Source: Acidovorax sp. SUPP3334
GTDB lineage: Bacteria > Pseudomonadota > Gammaproteobacteria > Burkholderiales > Burkholderiaceae_C
Reading direction: 5' to 3'
Assembly (NCBI RefSeq): GCF_030159055.1
Contig: NZ_BQXQ01000009.1
Coordinates: forward strand, 62,001 to 126,000
Length of the DNA: 64,000 nt
Part shown: piece by piece, positions 26,858 through 35,381 of the stretch
How the letters are laid out: the number at the start of each line of letters is the position of its first letter
How positions within the stretch are numbered: the stretch's first letter is position 1
Notes under the pieces: generated by a model
What the model saw: the letters and a program-made list of their open reading frames with translations, nothing else
What the model was told of the DNA's origin: nothing
The model's database searches: none
Made by a program: the position numbers and the translations under genes

Positions 26858-27957
26858 TCTGGTTGTCTCTGGTTGCTTTTTTGGTTTCTTCGCTGGTGGC
26901 TGCGGGCATCGTCCGTTGGGGGCGCGATCACGCGTCGGTGTATGGCGAGACCATGCCCCAGCGGTTTCACCTGGGCGACATTCCCCGGCTGGGAGGCGCG
27001 GCACTGCTGGCCGGCATGGCGTGCAGCTGGATGCTGGGAATGCTGCAGTCGTCCTGGATGGGCGACCCGGGTTCGCTGCGGCTCGGCGGCTGGGTGGTGT
27101 GGTGGATCGTGGCCCTGCTGCCGTCCGCGATCGGCGGGATCGTCGAAGACCTGACGCAGCGGCTCACGGTGCGCTATCGCCTGCTGCTCACGGCACTTTC
27201 CGGCGGCTTGGCACTGATGGTGCTGCAACTCAACGTGCAACGCATGGGCCTGCCCTGGCTCGACACCTTCCTCTCCGAAACGCCCTGGCTGGGCATGGTG
27301 ATCGTGGTGCTCGCGGTGGCCGGTCTGCCGCACGCCTTCAACATCATCGATGGCTACAACGGCCTGGCAGGCATGGTGGCTTTCATCGTCTGTCTGGCGC
27401 TCGCGCACGTCAGCCTGCAGGTGGGGGACCGTTCGCTGGCCACGCTGTTCGTCTGCACGGCTGCGGCGACTGCGGGGTTTCTGGTCTGGAACTACCCCCG
27501 GGGCATGATCTTCGCCGGGGACGGTGGCTCCTACATCTGGGGCGTGGTCATCGCGCTGGGCAGCATCTCGCTGGTGCAGCGCAACCATGACGTGTCGCCC
27601 TGGTTTCCCATGCTGTTGCTGATCTATCCGGTATGGGAGACCGTGTTCTCCATTTACCGCAAACTGGTGCGCGGCGTGTCGCCCGGCGTCGCGGACGCGC
27701 TGCACTTTCACCAGTTGATCTACCGACGCATCGTGCGCGGGGTGTTCCACGACGATGAGTCGCGGCGGGTGCTCATGCGCAACAACCGCACTTCGCCCTA
27801 TCTCTGGGGCTTCACCCTGCTGACGGTGGTGCCCGCGGTGCTTTTCTGGAGCAATACCGTCGTGCTGGTGATCTTTTGCGGCCTGTTCATGATCGCGTAT
27901 GTCTCGGCGTACCTGGCCATCGTCCGCTTCAAGGTGCCCAGCTGGCTGCGGCACTGA
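26854..27957 (+). CDS. WecA/MraY-type undecaprenyl-phosphate sugar-1-phosphate transferase
   Basis: 367 residues with about ten to eleven membrane helices. Family motifs: [56 protein letters not shown] (catalytic Asp) and the cytoplasmic HFHQLIYRR. Such enzymes start O-antigen or enterobacterial common antigen-like glycans by loading a sugar phosphate on undecaprenyl phosphate. Start at 26854 overlaps the GT2 stop. It would supply the lipid primer for the glycan handled by the preceding genes. Confidence 0.9.
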   Translation: MIWLSLVAFLVSSLVAAGIVRWGRDHASVYGETMPQRFHLGDIPRLGGAALLAGMACSWMLGMLQSSWMGDPGSLRLGGWVVWWIVALLPSAIGGIVEDLTQRLTVRYRLLLTALSGGLALMVLQLNVQRMGLPWLDTFLSETPWLGMVIVVLAVAGLPHAFNIIDGYNGLAGMVAFIVCLALAHVSLQVGDRSLATLFVCTAAATAGFLVWNYPRGMIFAGDGGSYIWGVVIALGSISLVQRNHDVSPWFPMLLLIYPVWETVFSIYRKLVRGVSPGVADALHFHQLIYRRIVRGVFHDDESRRVLMRNNRTSPYLWGFTLLTVVPAVLFWSNTVVLVIFCGLFMIAYVSAYLAIVRFKVPSWLRH

Positions 27958-28011
27958 GCCGCGCTGCCGTACAGCGGCGCAGAACGCGAGTTGCCAGGGT
28001 GCTCACAAAGC

Positions 28012-28028
28012 GCCGCCCACGGGGCGGC
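28012..28028. other. GC-rich hairpin upstream of argB
   Basis: GCCGCCC / GGGCGGC, a 7-bp stem with a 3-base loop, 57 bp before the argB start. There is no U-tract, so it is not a standard terminator for the preceding gene; it could act as an RNA end or a leader structure. Confidence 0.35.
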
Positions 28029-28084
28029 AGCAAGGCACAATGCGCATCTCCATCGCTAACCGCTCCTTCAGCCGCGAGCTTTTC

Positions 28085-28978
28085 ATGACGACCGACCTTC
28101 TTTCGATTGCCCCGCGCGACAAGGCCGAAATCCTGGCCCAGGCGCTGCCCTACATCCGCAAGTTCCATGGCAAGACCATGGTCATCAAATACGGCGGCAA
28201 CGCCATGACCGATCCGGCGCTGCAGGCCGACTTCGCCGAAGACGTGGTGCTGCTCAAACTGGTGGGCATGAACCCGGTGGTGGTGCACGGCGGCGGGCCG
28301 CAGATCGAGACCGCGCTCAACCGGCTGGGCAAGAAGGGGCAGTTCATCCAGGGCATGCGGGTGACCGACGCCGAGACCATGGAAGTCGTGGAGTGGGTGC
28401 TCGCCGGCGAGGTCCAGCAGGACATCGTGGGCCTGATCAACCAGGCCGGCGGCAAGGCGGTGGGCCTGACCGGGCGCGACGGCGGCATGATCCGGGCGCA
28501 AAAACTCAAGATGGTGGACAACAAGGACCCGAGCATCGAGCACGACATCGGCCAGGTCGGCGACATCGTCTCCATCGATCCGAGCGTGGTCAAGGCGCTG
28601 CAGGACGATGCGTTCATTCCCGTCATCAGCCCCATCGGCTTCGGCGAGAACAACGAGAGCTACAACATCAACGCCGACGTGGTGGCCAGCAAGCTCGCGA
28701 CCGTGCTGCAGGCCGAAAAACTGGTGCTGCTCACCAACATTCCCGGCGTGCTGAACAAGGCGGGCGAACTGCTCACCGACCTCACCGCGCGCGAGATCGA
28801 CACGCTGTTCGCCGACGGCACGATTTCCGGCGGCATGCTGCCCAAGATCGCCGGCGCCCTCGACGCGGCCAAGGCCGGCGTGAACGCCGTGCACATCATC
28901 GACGGCCGCGTGCCGCACGCCATGCTGCTGGAGATCCTGACCGAACAGGCCTACGGCACCATGATCCGCAGCCACTGA
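28085..28978 (+). CDS. argB: N-acetylglutamate kinase
   Basis: 297 residues. Phosphorylates N-acetyl-L-glutamate, the second step of arginine synthesis. Motifs: [48 protein letters not shown] and LLTNIPGVL, all typical of ArgB. The ATG at 28085 gives the family N-terminus ([17 protein letters not shown]); an in-frame ATG at 28040 with an AAGG nearby is the alternative. Confidence 0.96.
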   Translation: MTTDLLSIAPRDKAEILAQALPYIRKFHGKTMVIKYGGNAMTDPALQADFAEDVVLLKLVGMNPVVVHGGGPQIETALNRLGKKGQFIQGMRVTDAETMEVVEWVLAGEVQQDIVGLINQAGGKAVGLTGRDGGMIRAQKLKMVDNKDPSIEHDIGQVGDIVSIDPSVVKALQDDAFIPVISPIGFGENNESYNINADVVASKLATVLQAEKLVLLTNIPGVLNKAGELLTDLTAREIDTLFADGTISGGMLPKIAGALDAAKAGVNAVHIIDGRVPHAMLLEILTEQAYGTMIRSH

Positions 28979-29090
28979 GATGCGATCCTCCACTTCGCCC
29001 GCAGTGCACGACGGCACCGCGTTCAGCGCGGTGGAACGGCGCCCTGCCTTTTTCAGCTGCGCAAGCCTTGCCTGAACGGGGGCCGGCGCC

Positions 29091-29798
29091 ATGCGATTGC
29101 TGCTGGTCGAAGACGACGTCATGCTGGCCAGCGGCATCAAGCTGGGGCTGACCGACGCGGGGTATGCCGTCGACTGGGTCGGCAGCGGCGAGCGCGCCGA
29201 AGAAGTGCTGCGCACCGAATCTTTCGACGCCGCGATCATCGACATCGGCCTGCCTGGCATGGACGGGCTCGAACTCACCCGCTGCCTGCGCCGCCCCGAG
29301 ATGGCCCACCCGGCGATGCCGGTGCTCATTCTCACCGCCCGCGATGCGCTGCATGACCGGGTCCAGGGCCTGGACCTGGGGGCTGACGACTACATGGTCA
29401 AGCCCTATGAGCTGCCCGAACTGCTGGCGCGGCTGCGTGCCCTGCTGCGGCGGTCCCAGGCGGCGACCACGGCCATCCTGAGCTTCGGCCCGCTGGAGCT
29501 GGACACCGCCGGCCGCACCGTGAGCATCCGCACTCCGGGCGAGCCGGCCTTGCGACAGGCCATCGAGCTGGGCCCGCGCGAATGGACGGTGCTGGAATAC
29601 CTGCTGATCCACGCGCCCAAGCCGGCCAGCAAAGACAAGCTGCTCCAGGCCCTGACCGGCTGGGACAAGGAAATCACGCCCAACGCGGTCGAGGTGTACG
29701 TCTCGCGCCTGCGCAGCAAGCTCGAGCCCAACGGCGTGGCGCTGCGCTCCATCCGCGGCTTCGGCTATCGGCTGGAACTGCAGCCTCCGCGCGGCTGA
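29091..29798 (+). CDS. OmpR-family response regulator (QseB/PmrA-like)
   Basis: 235 residues. Receiver domain with acidic D8/D9, phospho-acceptor D51 (IIDIGLPGMDG) and VKPYE lysine; C-terminal winged-helix DNA-binding domain (about 130-230, LGPREWTVLEYLL, VEVYVSRLRSKL, IRGFGYRL). Pairs with the histidine kinase gene 48 bp downstream. Targets cannot be read from the window. Confidence 0.93.
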   Translation: MRLLLVEDDVMLASGIKLGLTDAGYAVDWVGSGERAEEVLRTESFDAAIIDIGLPGMDGLELTRCLRRPEMAHPAMPVLILTARDALHDRVQGLDLGADDYMVKPYELPELLARLRALLRRSQAATTAILSFGPLELDTAGRTVSIRTPGEPALRQAIELGPREWTVLEYLLIHAPKPASKDKLLQALTGWDKEITPNAVEVYVSRLRSKLEPNGVALRSIRGFGYRLELQPPRG

Positions 29799-29846
29799 GG
29801 CGCCGGCGCGCTCCCTCGCCCGCTCTCTTCACCCTCTGCTCCCGCC

Positions 29847-31289
29847 ATGACCTCCGCGTTGCGCCTGCGGCTGTTGCTCCTGCTGATCGTGCCCCTGTGT
29901 GCGCTGGCCCTGGCCGGCGCATGGCTCGACTACCGCTCGGCGGACGAAGCCGCCAGCCGGCACGACCAGCGCCTGCTGCGCCTGCTGCCTGCACTGGCCG
30001 ATTCGGTGCTGGCCCCGCCCGTGAGCGACGGAGGCCCGCCGCTGCTGCTGCTCGCCCCGCCGGTGGAAGAGTTTTTGCGCCAGAACGCGGGTTTTTCCGG
30101 CTACAGCGTGCAGGACCTGAGCGGCCGCGTGCTGCTGGGCGAACGCTGGGTGCAAAGCGCCGTGCCGGCCACGCACGACCCTGAGTTTCACAGCCTGGAG
30201 TACGACAGCGTCACCTACCGCATCGCCGTCCAGCGCAGCCGCACCGGAGCGGGCGAACTGGTGGTGGCGCTGGCGGACGGCTCCGACCCGCGCCAGCAGT
30301 GGGGCAAGCAGATGCTGCTGCGCGTGCTGCTGCCCAATCTGGTACTGGTGGCGGCGGCGGCGCTGGCCATCCACTGGGCCGTGCGCCGAGCGTTCAAGCC
30401 GCTGGTGGACCTGGCGGAGGCCGTGGCCCGGCGTTCCCCCCGCGACCTGAACCCCATCGACGAGGCCGCCTCGCCCGTGGAGGTGCGGCCGCTGGTGTAT
30501 TCGCTGAACCGGCTGTTTGCGCTGGTGAACGAACAGGCCGAGGGCCAGCGCCGCTTCGTGGCCGACGCCGCGCACCAGTTGCGCACGCCGCTGGCCAGCC
30601 TGCAGGCACAGGTGGAGGCCTGGGCGCTGTCCGCTCAAGGCGGGAGCGATCGCAATGGTTTGGAGTCAAATCATGCTCCAGTGCATATTCCTCTAGGGAG
30701 CGGTGCTATATATTTAGGAGCTGATCAGATCGAGAAGCTGAGACAGGCCACCCGCCGCACCTCCAAGCTGGCGCACCAGCTACTGGCGCTGTCGCGTGCC
30801 GACGCCCGCAGCCTGGATGCGCAGGCCATGCAGAGCGTCGATTTGAAGGACCTGTGCGAAAGCCTGCTGGAGGCGTTTCTCGACACCGCCACCGCCAAGG
30901 GGCTGGATCTCGGGCTGGAGGTCGCCCCTGCCCGGGCCGTGGGCCACGGCTGGCTGCTGCGTGAGTTGCTGACGAATCTGGTGGACAACGCCATCAAGTA
31001 CACGCCGGCCGGTGGGGCAGTGACCATCCGCTGCGGTGTCGCTTCCAACGGCGGCGCCTTCCTGCAGGTCGAGGACGACGGGCCGGGCATTCCCGACGCG
31101 GAGCAGGCACGGGTGCTGCAGCGCTTTTACCGGGTGCCAGGGGCTGAAGGGGAGGGCACGGGCCTGGGCCTTGCCATCGCCGACGAAATCGCGCGGGTGC
31201 ACGGCGCCGCATTGGGCCTGGGGCGCGGGCCGGACGGGCGGGGGCTGGTCGTTACCGCGTTTTTCGGCCCGGCGCGCAAAGCGGCTTGA
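29847..31289 (+). CDS. Sensor histidine kinase (QseC-like) with repeat-derived insertion
   Basis: 480 residues. Membrane helices at about 4-26 and 157-177 flank a periplasmic sensor; HAMP-like region, then the DHp domain with phospho-accepting H243 (DAAHQLRTPL) and the HATPase domain (LVDNAIKYTPAGG, DDGPGIP, GTGLGLAIA). About 24 residues (271-294) between the two DHp helices are encoded by a dispersed repeat (see 30659-30726); the second helix resumes at EKLRQATRRTSKLAHQLLAL. The reading frame stays open, so the kinase is probably functional with a longer loop. Confidence 0.9.
   Translation: MTSALRLRLLLLLIVPLCALALAGAWLDYRSADEAASRHDQRLLRLLPALADSVLAPPVSDGGPPLLLLAPPVEEFLRQNAGFSGYSVQDLSGRVLLGERWVQSAVPATHDPEFHSLEYDSVTYRIAVQRSRTGAGELVVALADGSDPRQQWGKQMLLRVLLPNLVLVAAAALAIHWAVRRAFKPLVDLAEAVARRSPRDLNPIDEAASPVEVRPLVYSLNRLFALVNEQAEGQRRFVADAAHQLRTPLASLQAQVEAWALSAQGGSDRNGLESNHAPVHIPLGSGAIYLGADQIEKLRQATRRTSKLAHQLLALSRADARSLDAQAMQSVDLKDLCESLLEAFLDTATAKGLDLGLEVAPARAVGHGWLLRELLTNLVDNAIKYTPAGGAVTIRCGVASNGGAFLQVEDDGPGIPDAEQARVLQRFYRVPGAEGEGTGLGLAIADEIARVHGAALGLGRGPDGRGLVVTAFFGPARKAA
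30659..30726 (-). repeat. Dispersed palindromic repeat, copy C (inside histidine kinase gene)
   Basis: On the minus strand it reads CCCTAGAGGAATATGC followed by ACTGGAGC, 21 of 24 positions identical to copy A, and has a GCTAT-containing terminal module next to it. It is in frame within the kinase and adds about 24 residues including HAPVHIPLGSGAIYLG. Base composition is visibly more A/T-rich than the surrounding gene. Confidence 0.8.
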
Positions 31290-31405
31290 GCCGCAGCCTT
31301 GGCCGGCATGTTGAGTTGGCTGGGTACGAGGCGTGAAGCGGGAAGCCGGTAGCCAAAGGTGCGCCAGGACCGTGTGCGAGAATCAATTGCATACATCTGT
31401 TGCCC

Positions 31406-32059
31406 ATGTCCGAAACCCTCCCTTTGCCCGAATCCGCCGCTGTCGTGGTCCCTGACGCCCCCGCGGTGCGCAAGCGCCCGAAGCCGGGGGAAAGGCGGGT
31501 TCAGATCCTCCAGGCGCTGGCGGGCATGCTGGAGCAGCCAGGTTCGGAGCGCATCACCACCGCCGCGCTGGCGGCCCGCCTGTCGGTCAGCGAGGCAGCG
31601 CTTTACCGGCACTTCGCCAGCAAGGCGCAGATGTTCGAGGGATTGATCGATTTCATCGAGCAATCGGTCCTCACCCTGGTGAACCAGATCATGGAGCGCG
31701 GCGCCCAGAGCGATGCCTCCGGCACGCAGCAGGCCGCCCGCATCGTGACCATGGTGCTGCAGTTCGGCGAGCGCAACCCGGGCATGGTGCGTGTGATGGT
31801 GGGCGATGCCCTCGTTCTTGAGAACGAGCGCCTCCAGCAGCGCATGAACCAGTTCTTCGACAAGATCGAGTCGAGCCTGCGGCAATGCCTGCGCCCGGCA
31901 GCGCAGGCTGCTGGGGCCGATACCCCTACGGTGGATGCCCAGGTCAGAGCCGCAGCGCTGTGCGATCTGGTGCGCGGACGGCTGCAGCGGCATGCCCGGT
32001 CCGGCTTTCGGCGTGCGCCCAGTGAGCAACTGGAAGCGACGCTCGCGCTGCTGCTGTAG
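31406..32059 (+). CDS. slmA: Nucleoid occlusion factor SlmA (TetR family)
   Basis: 217 residues. TetR-fold DNA-binding protein that blocks FtsZ ring formation over the nucleoid. Matches to the SlmA pattern: ITTAALAARLSVSEAALYRHFASKAQMFEGLIDFIE and FGERNPGMVRVMVGDAL, ENERLQQRMNQFFDKIE. The ATG at 31406 is used rather than a TTG two codons earlier. It has a proline-rich N-terminal extension of about 25 residues relative to the enterobacterial protein. Followed by an intrinsic terminator. Confidence 0.9.
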   Translation: MSETLPLPESAAVVVPDAPAVRKRPKPGERRVQILQALAGMLEQPGSERITTAALAARLSVSEAALYRHFASKAQMFEGLIDFIEQSVLTLVNQIMERGAQSDASGTQQAARIVTMVLQFGERNPGMVRVMVGDALVLENERLQQRMNQFFDKIESSLRQCLRPAAQAAGADTPTVDAQVRAAALCDLVRGRLQRHARSGFRRAPSEQLEATLALLL

Positions 32060-32081
32060 CGCGCGGTCCTGAGCGGCTGCG

Positions 32082-32102
32082 AAAAGGGCGGCGCCCCTTT
32101 TT
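32082..32102 (+). terminator. Intrinsic terminator after slmA
   Basis: AAAAGGG / CCCTTTT stem (7 bp) with a 6 to 7-base GC-rich loop and a T-run, 22 bp after the slmA stop. Confidence 0.8.
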
Positions 32103-32262
32103 GCCCATCGACACAGGCTAGAGAACTCGCGCGGCGCTGTCCGGCGCGGGGACTCGCGAGCCCCACACACGCGTATTGATGGGATTTAGGGGGTTAGGGG
32201 TTTACCCGCAAGAGCCTGCGACATAGACCTGGAAATGGGCAATCGGCAAATTTTCATGCAAA

Positions 32263-32285
32263 ATAGCACGATCGTTCGTTTTATT
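32263..32285. promoter_or_regulatory. Candidate TetR-family operator
   Basis: The perfect palindrome ACGATCGT (32268-32275), flanked by GC on one side and TCGT on the other, lies within A/T-rich sequence 17-24 bp before the start of the TetR gene at 32292. TetR regulators of fatty acid genes often bind ACGnnCGT-type dyads close to their own start. Autoregulation of the beta-oxidation operon is inferred. Confidence 0.45.
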
Positions 32286-32291
32286 TTCCCC

Positions 32292-32960
32292 ATGCCGGTC
32301 ACCCCCCTTTCTTCCCGCCCCGTCCGCTCTGCCAGCACCCGCGAAGGCCGTGCCTTGCAAAAAGGCCAGCAGACCAAGGCGGCGATCGTGGAGGCCGCTT
32401 TGGGTCTGGCCACGCACATCGGGCTGGAAGGTTTGTCGATCGGCGCGTTGGCGGATGTGACGGGCATGAGCAAGTCCGGCGTGTTCGCCCACTTCGGCTC
32501 GCGCGAGGAACTGCAGATCTCCGTCATCCGCGAATACCACGCGCGCTTCGAGCAGGAAGTGTTCTACCCCGCCGTGTCCGCCCCGCGTGGCCTGCCGCGT
32601 CTGCGCGCCCTGTTCGCCAACTGGATGAAGCGCACTTCCATCGAAATCGACTCCGGCTGCATCTACATCAGCGGCGCGGTGGAGTTCGATGACCGCACCG
32701 GTCCCGTGCGCGATGCCCTGGCCAGTTCCGTGCTGACCTGGCTGGCCGCCATGAAGCGCGCCATCGACCAGTGCAAGGAACAGGGCGAGCTGCGCAGCGA
32801 CGTGAATGCCGAGCAGATGCTGTTCGAGATCCATGGCCTCATCCTGGCGCTGCACTATGAAGCGCGGTTCTTGCAGACGCCCGGCTCCATCGACCGCGCC
32901 AATGCCGGTTTCGACAGCATCCTCACCCGCTATGGCGCATCGGCGCCTGTGCCTGACTGA
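32292..32960 (+). CDS. TetR-family regulator of the beta-oxidation operon
   Basis: 222 residues. Helix-turn-helix at about 30-72 (KAAIVEAALGLATHIGLEGLSIGALADVTGMSKSGVFAHFGSREEL split into typical helices), then a ligand-binding C-domain containing CIYISGAVEFDDR. The ATG at 32292 is chosen because upstream in-frame ATGs would place the palindromic operator inside the gene. The acyl-CoA dehydrogenase gene follows 80 bp downstream on the same strand without a terminator. Probable acyl-CoA-responsive repressor. Confidence 0.87.
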   Translation: MPVTPLSSRPVRSASTREGRALQKGQQTKAAIVEAALGLATHIGLEGLSIGALADVTGMSKSGVFAHFGSREELQISVIREYHARFEQEVFYPAVSAPRGLPRLRALFANWMKRTSIEIDSGCIYISGAVEFDDRTGPVRDALASSVLTWLAAMKRAIDQCKEQGELRSDVNAEQMLFEIHGLILALHYEARFLQTPGSIDRANAGFDSILTRYGASAPVPD

Positions 32961-33040
32961 ACCGTTTCGCATTTTTGCTTTCCGATTCTTCGTCCCTTCT
33001 TTCTTTTTCATTTCATCTTTTCCATCCAAGGAGCCTCCCC

Positions 33041-34846
33041 ATGCCGACCTACACGCCGCCCCTTCGCGACATGCAATTCGTACTGCACGAGGTGTTCAAG
33101 GTGGCGGAAGAATTCCAGGCGCTGCCCAAGCATGCCGAGGTGGACACCGACACCATCAATGCCGTGCTGGAAGAGGCGGGCAAGTTCGCCGCCGGCGTGG
33201 CGTTCCCGCTCAACATCACGGGTGACGAAGAGGGCTGCACGCTCGACAAGACAACCCACGAGGTGACCACGCCCAAGGGCTTCAAGGAGGCCTACGCGCA
33301 ATACGTGGAAGGCGGCTGGGCCGCGCTGAGCTGCGAGACCGAATACGGTGGCCAGGGCCTGCCGTTCGTGCTGAATCAGTGCCTGTACGAAATGCTGAAC
33401 AGCGCCAATCAGGCCTGGACGATGTACCCCGGCCTGTCGCACGGTGCTTACGAAGCCCTGCACGCGCACGGCACCGAAGAGCAAAAACGCCTGTACCTGC
33501 CCAAGCTCACCAGCGGCGAATGGACCGGCACCATGTGCCTGACCGAGCCGCATTGCGGCACCGACCTGGGCCTGCTGCGCACCAAGGCCGAGCCCGTGGC
33601 CGGCGCGCCGGAAGGCACCTACAAGATCACCGGCAACAAGATCTTCATCAGCGCGGGCGAGCACGACTTCACCGAGAACATCGTCCACCTGGTGCTGGCC
33701 CGCCTGCCCGATGCGCCGAAGGGCAGCAAGGGCATCAGCCTGTTCATCGTGCCCAAGTACCACGTGAACGCCGACGGCTCGCTGGGCGACCGCAATCCGA
33801 TCTTCTGCGCCGGGCTGGAGCACAAGATGGGCATCCACGGCAACGCCACGGCGCAGATCGCCATCGACGGCGCCATCGGCACGCTGGTGGGCCAGCCGCA
33901 CAAGGGCCTGCAGGCGATGTTCGTGATGATGAATGCCGCGCGCCTGGGCGTGGGCAACCAGTCGCTGGGCCTGACCGAAGTGGCCTACCAGAACGCATTG
34001 GCCTACGCCAAGGACCGCACGCAGATGCGCAGCCTGTCGGGCACCAAGGCCAAGGACAAGGATGCCGACCCGATCATCGTGCATCCCGACGTGCGCAAGA
34101 TGCTGCTGACCGCCAAGGCGTATGCCGAAGGCGCCCGCGCACTGCAGATCTACTGCACGCTGCTGCTGGACAAGGCACACGGCCACCCCGACGAAAAGGT
34201 GCGCAAGGACTCCGACGAACTGGTGGCGCTGCTGACCCCCATCGTCAAGGCCTTCATCACCGACAACGGCCACATCGCCACCAACCATTGCATGCAGGTT
34301 TTCGGCGGCCACGGCTTCATCAAGGAATGGGGCATGGAGCAGTACGTGCGGGACAACCGCATCAACATGATCTATGAAGGCACCAACACCATCCAGTCGC
34401 TGGACCTGCTGGGCCGCAAGGTGCTGGGCAACAACGGCGCCACGCTCAAGAAGTTCGGCAAGCTGGTGGGCGCACTGGTGGCCGAAGAAGGCGTGAACGA
34501 GAAGATGGCCGAGTTCATCAACCCCATCGCCTATCTGGGCGACCAGATGACGAAGTTCACCACCGAGATCGGTTTCAAGGGTTTCCAGAACCCCGACGAA
34601 GTGGGCGCTGCCGCGGTGGATTACCTGCGTGTGGCGGGCCACCTGGTGTTCGGCTACCTGTTCGCCCGCATGGCGCAGGTGGCGCTGCGCGAGATCGCGG
34701 CCGGCAACACCGATCCGTTCTACGTGGGCAAGCTGCAGACCGCGCGTTTCTACTTCGCCAAGCTGTTCCCCGAGACGGCCACGCTGATGCGCACCGCGCG
34801 CGCTGGCGCCAAGCCGCTGATGGACACCGACGCCGCGCTGGCCTGA
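33041..34846 (+). CDS. Acyl-CoA dehydrogenase (large, C-terminal-domain type)
   Basis: 601 residues, FAD enzyme that introduces the 2,3 double bond into acyl-CoA. Central domain marks: MCLTEPHCGTDLGLLRTKA, YKITGNKIFISAGEHDF; C-terminal FGGHGFIKEWGMEQYVRDNR and the catalytic-base motif IYEGTNTIQ (E446). A further C-terminal domain of about 120 residues places it in the 600-residue FadE/DmdC-like group. Strong AAGGAG before the ATG. First enzyme of the beta-oxidation operon. Confidence 0.94.
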   Translation: MPTYTPPLRDMQFVLHEVFKVAEEFQALPKHAEVDTDTINAVLEEAGKFAAGVAFPLNITGDEEGCTLDKTTHEVTTPKGFKEAYAQYVEGGWAALSCETEYGGQGLPFVLNQCLYEMLNSANQAWTMYPGLSHGAYEALHAHGTEEQKRLYLPKLTSGEWTGTMCLTEPHCGTDLGLLRTKAEPVAGAPEGTYKITGNKIFISAGEHDFTENIVHLVLARLPDAPKGSKGISLFIVPKYHVNADGSLGDRNPIFCAGLEHKMGIHGNATAQIAIDGAIGTLVGQPHKGLQAMFVMMNAARLGVGNQSLGLTEVAYQNALAYAKDRTQMRSLSGTKAKDKDADPIIVHPDVRKMLLTAKAYAEGARALQIYCTLLLDKAHGHPDEKVRKDSDELVALLTPIVKAFITDNGHIATNHCMQVFGGHGFIKEWGMEQYVRDNRINMIYEGTNTIQSLDLLGRKVLGNNGATLKKFGKLVGALVAEEGVNEKMAEFINPIAYLGDQMTKFTTEIGFKGFQNPDEVGAAAVDYLRVAGHLVFGYLFARMAQVALREIAAGNTDPFYVGKLQTARFYFAKLFPETATLMRTARAGAKPLMDTDAALA

Positions 34847-34880
34847 TCGCCGGGCCGCTTTCTCGCCGCTTTGCCGAACT

Positions 34881-34945
34881 TCAAGCCTTTTTGCACTGGA
34901 GCCTTTATGAATAAAGCGCTAGCAGCTATCGTTTGTGTAGCAATT
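34881..34945 (+). repeat. Dispersed palindromic repeat, copy F (supplies start of a gene)
   Basis: TTTTTGCACTGGAGCCTTTA matches the CTGGAGCC module of copies A and B, and GCTATCGTTTGTGTAGC (34925-34941) matches the GCTAT...ATAGC module of copy A at 12 of 17 positions. The GGAG ribosome site (34898-34901), the ATG at 34907 and about the first 13 codons of the DUF2147 gene fall inside it. Assignment is less certain than for copies A to C. Confidence 0.55.
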
Positions 34946-35341
34946 TCCGCCCCCGCCTGGGCCCAGATGTCGCCCGTGGGTGGCTGGCGCAGCATCGACG
35001 ACAAGACGGGCGAGGCCAAGGCCGAGATCCGCGTCACCGAATCGGGCGGTGCGCTCAGCGGGCGCATCGAGAAGTCGCTGAGGAAAGACACCGCGCCGGA
35101 CGCCATCTGCACGGAATGCACGGACGACCGCAAGGGCAAGCCCATCGCCGGGCTGGAAATCATCCGTGGCGGCAAGAAGGCCGAAGGCAAGGACGTGTGG
35201 GAGGGCGGCAAGGTCCTCGACCCCGAGAACGGCAAGGAATACCGCGCCAGCTTCACGCCCATCGACGGCGGCGCCAGGATGGAAGTGCGCGGCTATCTGG
35301 GGCCTTTCTGGCGCACGCAAGTCTGGCAGCGCGTGCAGTAA
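34907..35341 (+). CDS. Exported DUF2147 protein with repeat-derived signal peptide
   Basis: 144 residues. Signal peptide (MNKALAAIVCVAISAPAWA|Q), then a lipocalin-like DUF2147 domain with GGWRSIDDKTGEAKAEIRV, a CTEC motif, and GYLGPFWRTQVWQRV at the C-terminus. Likely periplasmic; function of the family is poorly known. Its ribosome site, start codon and the first part of the signal peptide fall in dispersed repeat copy F. It sits inside the beta-oxidation operon between the dehydrogenase and the FadN-like gene. Confidence 0.85.
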   Translation: MNKALAAIVCVAISAPAWAQMSPVGGWRSIDDKTGEAKAEIRVTESGGALSGRIEKSLRKDTAPDAICTECTDDRKGKPIAGLEIIRGGKKAEGKDVWEGGKVLDPENGKEYRASFTPIDGGARMEVRGYLGPFWRTQVWQRVQ

Positions 35342-35381
35342 TTCAGCGCGGCGGCTCACAACCATTCCAAAGAAACCAACC

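Noticed and set aside
30640-30740. Possible frameshift or pseudogene in the histidine kinase
   Set aside because: The frame is intact and all catalytic boxes are present; the odd segment is explained by an in-frame repeat.
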